Below, piece after piece: positions 1-6,340 of a stretch of 57,980 nt of DNA; positions within the stretch are counted from its first letter, which is position 1, and each line of letters begins with the position of its first letter. The notes under the pieces are model-generated. The model saw only the letters and a list, made by a program, of their open reading frames with translations. It was not told the origin of the DNA and made no database searches. Both the position numbers and the translations under genes were made by a program. Source of the stretch: Oscillospiraceae bacterium (GTDB lineage: Bacteria > Bacillota > Clostridia > Oscillospirales > QAMX01); assembly GCA_015067715.1 (NCBI GenBank), contig SVLY01000011.1, forward strand, positions 1-57,980. The letters run 5' to 3'.

Positions 1-21
1 TAAAAATAAAAGCACGTACCC

Positions 22-440
22 AAGGCTCCCTCTCCGAGGGAGCTGGATCGGCCAAAGGCCGAGACTGAGGGAGTGAATGCACCGGCGTATCATCCCGTTC
101 GCCTTTTCCGGCGGCATTGTGCCGATGGCAACGTTTGCGGGCGAACGCAGTTCGCCCCTACGGGTGCAATGCGCTGTAGTTCGAAATAGCGCCAAAGGCA
201 GCCTTCACCTCATCCGCCCCTTCGGGGCACCTTCCCCTACAAGGGGAAGGCAACTTAAGGCTCCCCCTCGCAGGGGGAGCTGGATCGGCCGAAGGCCGAG
301 ACTGAGGAGGTGGAGCTTGCCAAATGCACCATTTTTCAATATCTTGCAAAAGACCGCCTCCGTGCCCCCTCCGCCCCTGCGGGGGCACCTCCCCCGAGAG
401 GGGGAGGCTTTTGGCGTATCATACCGGGTCTCCCTTACCT
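22..440. repeat. Dispersed palindromic intergenic repeats
   Basis: This 490-base gene-free stretch holds two near-copies of a GC-rich element at about 22-75 and 258-312. Each copy is a hairpin of the type GGCTCCC...GGGAGC, then a second hairpin TCGGCC-AA/GA-GGCCGA, then GACTGAGG. Two further hairpins, at about 212-249 and 369-409, have the form CCGCCCC-TTCG/TGCG-GGGGC followed by CCTTCCCC or CCTCCCCC and its complement. Short segments such as GCGTATCAT and CATTGTGC recur near 38715-38750. No credible gene lies here; ORFs across it are palindrome by-products. I infer a non-autonomous, MITE-like or REP-like family but cannot name it. Confidence 0.7.
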
Positions 441-452
441 ATTTACACACGC

Positions 453-492
453 AAAAACCGCTCTGAAAGACTCAGCCTTCAGAGCGGTTTTT
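453..492 (-). terminator. Rho-independent terminator of the ECF sigma operon
   Basis: A perfect 15-bp stem (453-467 pairing with 478-492) with a 10-base loop and terminal A/T runs lies directly after the stop codon of the minus-strand lipoprotein gene. The A/T runs on both sides would let it work in either direction. Confidence 0.85.
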
Positions 493-993
493 TCACTTTA
501 CCGTCTCTACGTGAAAGGGCCTGTTGATCTGCATGGGATAGGTCTCCATCAGCAGACCGTCGTACTCGACACAGAGCTTTGTGCCGACGGCGGCCTCCGT
601 GCCTTCGGGAAGCCAGCTCAGGCTGAAAAATATCCTGTCTCCGCTTTTTCTCTCCCACTGATCCTGGGCAGGTTCGATTATGGCAAGGTCGCCGGATATC
701 TCCACGATCTGGGCGTACATGGTGTAAGAGCGGCCAATGTTCACCGCAACGTCCCCGTCGTAGCTCACGGCAACGTATTTTCCATCCACGTTCCACACGT
801 CCCGGCTCTCCTCCGCCGTCTCCGGCTCACCCCAGGCTGCATTAAGCTCTGCCCGGGTGAGCTCATTTTCCGGCTGATACCACGGCGTGTCCGAAGCAAG
901 CACATCTTCAATGTCCGGAACGGTTCCCGCTCCACAGCCGAAAAGGCCAAGGACAAGAACGGCACAGATACATATCAGAAGCAGTTTTTTCAC
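493..993 (-). CDS. Small lipoprotein of the ECF sigma operon
   Basis: A 166-residue predicted lipoprotein. The N-terminus has a lysine start, a hydrophobic stretch and a lipobox-like LFGC at about residues 16-19, so it should be lipid-anchored outside the membrane. The rest has no motif I recognise. The middle region (about 75-130) is rich in beta-type sequence and resembles small DUF3221-like modules, but I would not assign it. It is the last gene of a three-gene run (sigma factor, anti-sigma-like protein, lipoprotein), three bases after the stop of the gene before it, so it is probably co-transcribed and may be part of an envelope-sensing circuit. That role is inferred from context only. 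Confidence 0.7.
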   Translation of the reverse strand: MKKLLLICICAVLVLGLFGCGAGTVPDIEDVLASDTPWYQPENELTRAELNAAWGEPETAEESRDVWNVDGKYVAVSYDGDVAVNIGRSYTMYAQIVEISGDLAIIEPAQDQWERKSGDRIFFSLSWLPEGTEAAVGTKLCVEYDGLLMETYPMQINRPFHVETVK

Positions 994-996
994 GCT

Positions 997-2100
997 TTAT
1001 TCCTCCGTTATATTATAGGGCGGAGAGATCATCTCCCCTTCCCCGTTGGTGTACGTTGTCTGTTCAACGGCGGTCTGGGGTTCGACGTTTTCCTCCGGAA
1101 CGTAGCCGTTTGAGGTGTACTCAACGACGCTCTCCTCACCCATGTCTTCCTCAACGACCTCCTCGGTCTCGGGGTAGACGTAGACGATTTCTTTTCCGGG
1201 GACGTTGTCCTTCACCCACTCCACGAATCCGTCGGTCTTTTCCTTGCCGACGAAAAAGCTCTTCATGGTGCCAAGCAGGTTCGTCCACACGTAGCCGTCT
1301 TCGCAGATGACCAGCGCGGCGTTGTCCTTACCCAGCGCCTTGTGCTCCACGGTCACGGTGAGCACGCCCACTGCCGGCCAGGAGAGGTCTCCCTGGTTTT
1401 CAAGAGTGAGGTCCGAAAAAAGCATCTCCCACACAGCCGAGTCTTCAAAATCCTCGAACCGAATCTCGGAATGACTGCCGTCATCCTTAAGCCAGTAGAA
1501 GGTGGCTCCCCCAAAGGATACATTGTTTTCATAGTCAAGATCCTCTGTGAGCTGACCCAGAGTTGCGGGATAATACCAGTTGTTTTCGTAAACGTACCAG
1601 CCGGGCTCATCCTCAACCTTAACCGCCACGGCGCACTCCGGGGAAATGCCCGCAATTGCCCAAACACGGGCAGCGGCGGTGTGGACCGTGCCGGTGTAGA
1701 CATCGTCCCCCATCAGCAGGCCGCTTCCCAAAAGCTCACCAACCCGTTCCTCCTCAAGGGGCCCCCGGAAGGATACGTGGTATTCTCTCTCTTCGAAGTC
1801 AAGGCCGTTGTATTTCTCTGTGAGGGTCTTTTCGTCCCAATTTTTGATCACCGCAGTCTCGTTGTAGGTGGCTTCCGTTGTGGAGGCCGTGCCGAGATAG
1901 ATCTGCTCCACCGGCCATTTTGGCTCGTTGGAGCTACGGCGGGCTATTCCTACGGCACCCAGCGCCACAAGGCAGATGCACGCCGCCGCGGCAGTCCATT
2001 TTATCCAGACCGCTTTTGCCTTACTCTTCTTTTTTGCGCCCTCAAGGACGAATTTGTCCTCTGTTTCACCAAGGGCAAAAAGTATGTCTTCGCTTTTCAC
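997..2100 (-). CDS. Anti-sigma-factor-like single-pass membrane protein
   Basis: A 367-residue protein with a short cytoplasmic N-terminus (about 1-30), one transmembrane helix at about 33-53, and a large extracytoplasmic domain. The C-terminal 80 residues are acidic and rich in Glu, Val and Thr. The start is GTG and overlaps the stop of the ECF sigma gene by four bases (GTGA), implying translational coupling. That arrangement and topology are typical of membrane anti-sigma factors that hold an ECF sigma factor inactive. I do not see a ZAS zinc motif (HxxxCxxC), so this is a context call. The extracytoplasmic domain is not one I recognise and could be the sensor. Confidence 0.6.
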   Translation of the reverse strand: MKSEDILFALGETEDKFVLEGAKKKSKAKAVWIKWTAAAACICLVALGAVGIARRSSNEPKWPVEQIYLGTASTTEATYNETAVIKNWDEKTLTEKYNGLDFEEREYHVSFRGPLEEERVGELLGSGLLMGDDVYTGTVHTAAARVWAIAGISPECAVAVKVEDEPGWYVYENNWYYPATLGQLTEDLDYENNVSFGGATFYWLKDDGSHSEIRFEDFEDSAVWEMLFSDLTLENQGDLSWPAVGVLTVTVEHKALGKDNAALVICEDGYVWTNLLGTMKSFFVGKEKTDGFVEWVKDNVPGKEIVYVYPETEEVVEEDMGEESVVEYTSNGYVPEENVEPQTAVEQTTYTNGEGEMISPPYNITEE

Positions 2101-2672
2101 GTGTCAAAACCCTCCTGTTGAAGTTTGGTCTTCAAGGCTTCCCGGGAGCGCATAAGGCTCATTTTCACCTTACTCTCCCCCAGCCCCATTTCCCGGGCGA
2201 TCACAGAAACGCTTTCCATATACCAGTAGCGCTTCACAAAGATCTGCCGGGCTTCCGGCTTAAGTCCGGAGAGAAAACCGTTCAGCGCATCCCGCAGGGC
2301 AAGCCTGTCGGCAAAGTCGCCGCTGTCGTCCGGAAGACAGTCTTCCAGCTCGTGAAGGCATTCTGCCGTTCTTCCGCCGCCCCGGCGCAGAGCAGAACGC
2401 TCTCTGAGCCTGTCAAGTGCCAGGTTGCGTGTTATCCTTGCGGCATATGCCCCCAGATTTTCCGGTTTTTTCGGGGGAATTTCGTTCCAAAGCCGGAAAA
2501 GGGTATCGTTAAAACACTCCTCCCCATCCTGGGGCGAGCCGAGAATGTTTTCCGCAAGCCTTCGGCACAGACCGCCGTATTTGTTTGCGGCGGCGCCTAT
2601 GGCGTCTTTTTCCCGGGACAGAAAAAGTCCCAGTATTGTCCGGTCTTCCACGGTTTTTCTCTCCTTTCTCAT
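2097..2672 (-). CDS. ECF-type RNA polymerase sigma factor
   Basis: A 191-residue sigma-70 family protein of the extracytoplasmic-function class. Region 2 spans about residues 20-90: a 'DGEECFNDTLFRLW' segment typical of region 2.2, then 'ITRNLALDRLR', a classic region 2.4 helix. Region 4 covers about 125-185, with 'LKPEARQIFVKRYWY' and a helix-turn-helix at 'VIAREMGLGESKVKMSLMRSREALK'. It would direct RNA polymerase to a small regulon and is normally held by the anti-sigma protein encoded immediately downstream. It is the first gene of a three-gene run. I found no convincing -35/-10 ahead of it; an autoregulated ECF promoter there is likely but not shown. Confidence 0.9.
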   Translation of the reverse strand: MRKERKTVEDRTILGLFLSREKDAIGAAANKYGGLCRRLAENILGSPQDGEECFNDTLFRLWNEIPPKKPENLGAYAARITRNLALDRLRERSALRRGGGRTAECLHELEDCLPDDSGDFADRLALRDALNGFLSGLKPEARQIFVKRYWYMESVSVIAREMGLGESKVKMSLMRSREALKTKLQQEGFDT

Positions 2673-2736
2673 TACAAAAGGCCTTTCACCCTTTATAACG
2701 GATTTTTACTTCCCGGGGTCACGGGAAAACGAAAAA

Positions 2737-2772
2737 ATTTTCCCGCACACCCACAAAGGGGGCGCGGGAAAA
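2737..2772 (-). terminator. Probable terminator after obg
   Basis: TTTCCCGC and CCC pair with GGG and GCGGGAAA around an ACAAA loop, with a run of A on the plus strand (T on the transcript). It sits just past the obg stop codon on the minus strand. Confidence 0.7.
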
Positions 2773-2777
2773 CAGGA

Positions 2778-4043
2778 CTATCTTACGTATTCGAACTCGA
2801 AATTGTTTATGCTCACGGTGTCGCCTTCCTGTACGCCCATCTGCTCCAGCCTGTCGAACACGCCCATGTCTCGCAGAACTCTCTGCATATAGGCAAGGGA
2901 TTCGTAATCGTCCGGGTCCACCATGGCGATGGAGTCCATAAGCTTCTTGCCGGAGACGACGTAAACTCCCTCTTCTCTGGTGATAACAAGGTCGTCGGAA
3001 ACGGTCTTTTCCGGGGGAACGTATTCTGCCTCGAAGACCTTGATGGGGGGAAGCTTTGAAAGCTCCTCGGCAGTGCGGTTCATAAGCTCACGGGTGCCCT
3101 CGGCCATGGCCGCGCTCATGGAAAACACGGGGTAACCGTAGCTCTCGCAATGGGCAATGAGCCGCTGAAGGTTGGTATCGTCCTGGGCAAGGTCGCATTT
3201 GTTTGCCGCAACGATCTGAGGACGGGATGCAAGATCTTCGGAATAGAGGAAGAGCTCGGAATTTATGCGCTCGAAGTCCTCCACGGGATCGCGGTCCTCG
3301 CTGCCGGAAACGTCCACGATGTGGATAAGCAGGCGGCAACGCTCAACGTGGCGCAAAAAGTCTATGCCAAGTCCGGCTCCGTCCGCCGCACCCTCGATAA
3401 GGCCGGGAATGTCCGCCATGACGAAAGAGGTATCGTCCACGGAGACGATGCCGAGGTTTGGCACGAGAGTTGTGAAATGGTAGTTTGCGATCTTGGGTCT
3501 GGCGGCGCTCACCACCGAGAGAAGGGTGGATTTTCCCACGTTGGGAAAGCCCAGCAGGCCAACGTCTGCCAGAAGCTTCAGCTCAAGGGTAACGTCCCGC
3601 ACCTCGCCCTGGGTGCCGCTGTGGGCAAATCGGGGGCACTGGCGCGTGGGGGTCGCAAAGTGGCTGTTGCCCCAACCGCCGCGGCCGCCCTTTGCAATGA
3701 CGAACTCGTTGTTCTCGCCGCTGAGGTCGCAGATGACAAGGCCGGTCTCCCTGTCCTTGACGACCGTGCCGTCGGGCACGCGGAGCACAAGGCTTTTGCC
3801 GTCACGGCCGAAGCACTTTTTCTTTCCGCCGTTTTCTCCGTTGCCGGCGGTATATTTTCTGCGGTATTTGTAGTCCATAAGGGTGGACAGGTTGGTATCC
3901 GTGCGGAGGATAATGTCGCCGCCCCGTCCGCCGTCGCCGCCGTCGGGTCCGCCTGCGGCAACGTATTTTTCTCTGTGGAAGGAAACGGCGCCGTTGCCGC
4001 CGTCACCGGCCTTGAGAACGATATTTGCACTGTCTATAAACAC
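2778..4043 (-). CDS. obg: GTPase Obg (CgtA)
   Basis: A 421-residue Obg-family GTPase, which acts in late 50S ribosome maturation and the stress response and, in sporulating Firmicutes, affects sporulation entry. The glycine-rich Obg fold fills about 1-158 ('KAGDGGNGAVSFHREKYV', 'GPDGGDGGRGGD'). The G domain follows with G1 'GFPNVGKST', G3 'DIPGLIEGA' and G4 'NKCD'. The C-terminal 75 residues match the Obg C-terminal domain (OCT) of Gram-positive forms. The start is GTG at 4043, with GGAGGTGG upstream. It is followed by its own terminator and lies downstream of rpmA, from which it is separated by a terminator, though the rplU-rpmA-obg order is the usual one. Confidence 0.97.
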   Translation of the reverse strand: MFIDSANIVLKAGDGGNGAVSFHREKYVAAGGPDGGDGGRGGDIILRTDTNLSTLMDYKYRRKYTAGNGENGGKKKCFGRDGKSLVLRVPDGTVVKDRETGLVICDLSGENNEFVIAKGGRGGWGNSHFATPTRQCPRFAHSGTQGEVRDVTLELKLLADVGLLGFPNVGKSTLLSVVSAARPKIANYHFTTLVPNLGIVSVDDTSFVMADIPGLIEGAADGAGLGIDFLRHVERCRLLIHIVDVSGSEDRDPVEDFERINSELFLYSEDLASRPQIVAANKCDLAQDDTNLQRLIAHCESYGYPVFSMSAAMAEGTRELMNRTAEELSKLPPIKVFEAEYVPPEKTVSDDLVITREEGVYVVSGKKLMDSIAMVDPDDYESLAYMQRVLRDMGVFDRLEQMGVQEGDTVSINNFEFEYVR

Positions 4044-4127
4044 TTTTCCACCTCCGAAGGTGAGTCTGGGCTAATTATACCACAAGCCCCGGTTCTTTTC
4101 AACTTTTGGGTTCGACGTGGGCATAAA

Positions 4128-4160
4128 AATTCCCCGAACTGACCATCAGTCCGGGGAATT
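4128..4160 (-). terminator. Terminator after rpmA
   Basis: AATTCCCCG and ACTGA pair with TCAGT and CGGGGAATT around a CCA loop (with one bulged base), followed by T residues on the minus-strand transcript. It separates the L21-L27 operon from obg. Confidence 0.8.
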
Positions 4161-4178
4161 TGTCAGAAAGCGATCAAA

Positions 4179-4463
4179 TTACTGCTCGACGGGGTAGACA
4201 GAGACCTTCTTGCGGTCCTTGCCAACACGCTCGAACTTGACCTTACCGTCGGAGAGGGCAAAGAGAGTATCGTCGCCGCCGATGCCGACGTTGTTGCCCG
4301 GATGGATCTTGGTGCCGCGCTGACGAACAAGGATGTTGCCGGCGAGAACAAACTGACCGTCCGCCTTCTTGGTGCCGAGTCTCTTAGACTCGCTGTCGCG
4401 GCCGTTCTTGGTGGAACCAACGCCCTTCTTATGAGCAAAAAACTGGAGACCTATCTTCAGCAT
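4179..4463 (-). CDS. rpmA: 50S ribosomal protein bL27, with a cleavable N-terminus
   Basis: The 94-residue bL27 protein, whose N-terminal tail reaches the peptidyl-transferase centre of the 50S subunit. The body '[17 protein letters not shown]' and '[15 protein letters not shown]' is diagnostic. The protein begins '[14 protein letters not shown]', the extended form found in Firmicutes. In this form Prp removes the first nine residues (after F8-F9) before the protein works in the ribosome; the Prp gene is immediately upstream. It is the last gene of rplU-prp-rpmA. Confidence 0.98.
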   Translation of the reverse strand: MLKIGLQFFAHKKGVGSTKNGRDSESKRLGTKKADGQFVLAGNILVRQRGTKIHPGNNVGIGGDDTLFALSDGKVKFERVGKDRKKVSVYPVEQ

Positions 4464-4484
4464 TTTATGTGTCCGTACCTTTCA

Positions 4485-4832
4485 TCAAATCTTTTTCCCG
4501 GATCGCTCCGCACAAACGGAGATCCGTAGATGGGAAGCATATTCCCTGGCATTTTCCTCAAGGGTGGCTTTTGCCGCCGAGAGGATCCTGTGGCAGTTCT
4601 GTTTTTCTTCATCCGAAGAGCTTTTCAGCCTAACGGAGATCATGGGCTCGTCCGATTGGAGAACCTCGGTTGCATATCCGCACACGTCGGTGAGATAGCA
4701 TTCGCAAACCGCTATCACGGCGCTTACCGCCGCACAGACTATGTCGTTTCCCGCAGTGGCGTAGCCGCTGTGACCCCGGGCTTCGACCCCGAAGAGCAGG
4801 CCGTCACGCGCATAAAAACGAACCTTTGTCAT
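4485..4832 (-). CDS. prp: Ribosomal-processing cysteine protease Prp
   Basis: A 115-residue cysteine protease that trims the N-terminal extension of bL27. The catalytic pair is visible in 'GHSGYATAGNDIVCAAVSA': His21 and Cys33. Length and context (between rplU and rpmA, in the same orientation and closely spaced) match the family exactly. The neighbouring bL27 carries the expected cleavage motif, so enzyme and substrate occur together. Confidence 0.95.
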   Translation of the reverse strand: MTKVRFYARDGLLFGVEARGHSGYATAGNDIVCAAVSAVIAVCECYLTDVCGYATEVLQSDEPMISVRLKSSSDEEKQNCHRILSAAKATLEENAREYASHLRISVCAERSGKKI

Positions 4833-4844
4833 TTATTTAGGTGC

Positions 4845-5156
4845 TTAGCCGTTGATCTTGTTGATCTGGACCTTGGTGTAGGGCTGACGATGGCCCTGAC
4901 GTCTTCTGTAGTTCTTCTTCGCATTATACTTGAAGACGAGAACTTTCTTTGCCTTGGCGTTCTTGATAACAGAAGCTTCGACAACTGCGCCGTCAACGTA
5001 GGGAGCGCCAACAACAATGCCTTCATCATTGGAGATGACGGTGACCTTGTCGAACTTGACGTTCTCGCCGACCTCTGCGCCGAGCTTCTCCAGGAAAACG
5101 ATATCGCCCTCCTGAACCTTGTACTGCTTTCCGCAGGCTTCGAATACAGCGTACAT
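4845..5156 (-). CDS. rplU: 50S ribosomal protein bL21
   Basis: A 103-residue bL21, which binds 23S rRNA in the 50S subunit. The start '[18 protein letters not shown]' and the end '[16 protein letters not shown]' are both family signatures. It is the first gene of rplU-prp-rpmA, preceded by a structured leader and a strong promoter (see 5208-5320), which suggests autoregulation of the operon by leader RNA. Confidence 0.98.
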   Translation of the reverse strand: MYAVFEACGKQYKVQEGDIVFLEKLGAEVGENVKFDKVTVISNDEGIVVGAPYVDGAVVEASVIKNAKAKKVLVFKYNAKKNYRRRQGHRQPYTKVQINKING

Positions 5157-5207
5157 TCCTTTTACTTTCCCCTTTCATGTCAACTGACGTGCCTTTTTTA
5201 AAGTTAA

Positions 5208-5290
5208 GGCCGTGTAACTCCCGCTCGAAATAACGGAGCTGCGCCGGAAAGCCGGGCAGACTTAAAACAACCGTTCCGAAACGGCCTCAC
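5208..5290 (-). ncRNA. Probable L21 (rplU) ribosomal-protein leader RNA
   Basis: The leader starts right at the predicted transcription start. A closing stem GGCCGU/ACGGCC (5281-5286 with 5208-5213) encloses two inner hairpins: CUGC...CCGG-CUUU-CCGG...GCAG and CUCC...GGAG. This three-way-junction layout upstream of rplU fits the L21 leader family of Firmicutes, in which a ribosomal protein binds the leader and represses the operon. Assignment is by position and fold; I could not run a covariance model. Confidence 0.6.
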
Positions 5291-5291
5291 T

Positions 5292-5320
5292 ATTATATCA
5301 GAAGACAAGAGCAATGTCAA
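5292..5320 (-). promoter_or_regulatory. Promoter of rplU-prp-rpmA
   Basis: TTGACA (5315-5320) and TATAAT (5292-5297) on the minus strand, both perfect matches, with a 17-base spacer. Confidence 0.9.
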
Positions 5321-5370
5321 GGCTTTTTTTACTTATTTTTCATGTTTTTCCCGGGGTTTACACCGAAAAT

Positions 5371-5400
5371 CCCGGGCAGAGAGAAACTTCTCTGCCCGGG
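5371..5400 (-). terminator. Terminator after trxB
   Basis: A perfect GC-rich hairpin, CCCGGGCAGAGA paired with TCTCTGCCCGGG, 17 bases after the trxB stop codon. The following T tract on the transcript is short (ATTTTC). Confidence 0.75.
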
Positions 5401-5417
5401 AAAGCCGTTTTGGTTTT

Positions 5418-6329
5418 TCAGGAGATGCAGTCTGCAAATCTGCAGGCAGCAAGGGCGGCAACTGCGCCGTCTCCGCAGGCGGTAGCCGCCTGGCGGACGG
5501 TCTTTGTGCGGCAGTCTCCGGCGGCGAAAACGCCGGGTGCGGAGGTCTCGCAGCTCTCTCCGGCTACGATATAGCCCCGCTCGTCCAGATCGACCAGATT
5601 TGCGAAAGCTTCGTTTTCGGGCTGCTGGCCGATGGCGACGAAGACGCCCCGGGTATTGTGGACGAAGGTCTCGCCGGTCTCGGTGTTGTAAAGCTCAAGG
5701 CCGGTAAGCTCGCCCTCGCCCAGAAGGCTCTTTACAACGGTGTTGTAGATAAAGCTTACGTTTTCCTTTGCGGCAAGTGTCTCGGCCAGGCAGGCCTCTC
5801 CGGTGAGAAAGCCAAGGTTCTGGACAACGGTGACCTTGGGACATATCTCGGAGAGGAGCACCGCATCCTGAAGGGCGGTGTTTCCGCCGCCGATAACGGT
5901 GACCTCCGCGCCTGCGTGAAACGCTCCGTCGCACACGGCGCAATAGGAGATGCCGTTGCCCACAAGCTCGTTTTCACCCTCCAGACCAAGCTGGCGGTGG
6001 CGGGAGCCGGAGGCGATTATAAGGGCGCGGCAGGTATATTCCGCTCCCTCGCCGATGACCTTAAAGCCCTCGGCAGTCTTTTCGACTGCGGTGACGGTGT
6101 CCAGCTCGATCTCGGCGCCAAAGCCCATTGCCTGTTCCAAAAGCTTGTCGGCAATGCCGCTTCCGCTGGTCTCCGGAAAGCCGGGGAAGTTTTCAACCTT
6201 GGGAGAATAGGTTATCTGACCCCCAAAGGTCTCTTTTTCTATGACCAGAACGGTTTTTCCCGCTCTGCGGGCATAGACCGCGGCGGTGAGTCCCGCCGGG
6301 CCTGAGCCGATGATGATTATATCCCGCAT
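5418..6329 (-). CDS. trxB: Thioredoxin reductase (NADPH, FAD)
   Basis: A 303-residue low-molecular-weight thioredoxin reductase. The FAD-binding motif is 'IGSGPAGLTAAVYA' at 7-20, the NADPH-binding Rossmann motif is 'VIGGGNTALQDA' near 145-156, and the redox-active pair is C130-A-V-C133 ('YCAVCDGAF'). The C-terminal 'GVFAAGDCR' closes the FAD domain. It passes electrons from NAD(P)H to a thioredoxin or redoxin. It starts 11 bases after the stop of nrdD, so it is probably in the nrdG-nrdD operon. A natural partner is the redoxin domain fused to NrdD. Confidence 0.95.
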   Translation of the reverse strand: MRDIIIIGSGPAGLTAAVYARRAGKTVLVIEKETFGGQITYSPKVENFPGFPETSGSGIADKLLEQAMGFGAEIELDTVTAVEKTAEGFKVIGEGAEYTCRALIIASGSRHRQLGLEGENELVGNGISYCAVCDGAFHAGAEVTVIGGGNTALQDAVLLSEICPKVTVVQNLGFLTGEACLAETLAAKENVSFIYNTVVKSLLGEGELTGLELYNTETGETFVHNTRGVFVAIGQQPENEAFANLVDLDERGYIVAGESCETSAPGVFAAGDCRTKTVRQAATACGDGAVAALAACRFADCIS

Positions 6330-6340
6330 TTTTTCCGCCC

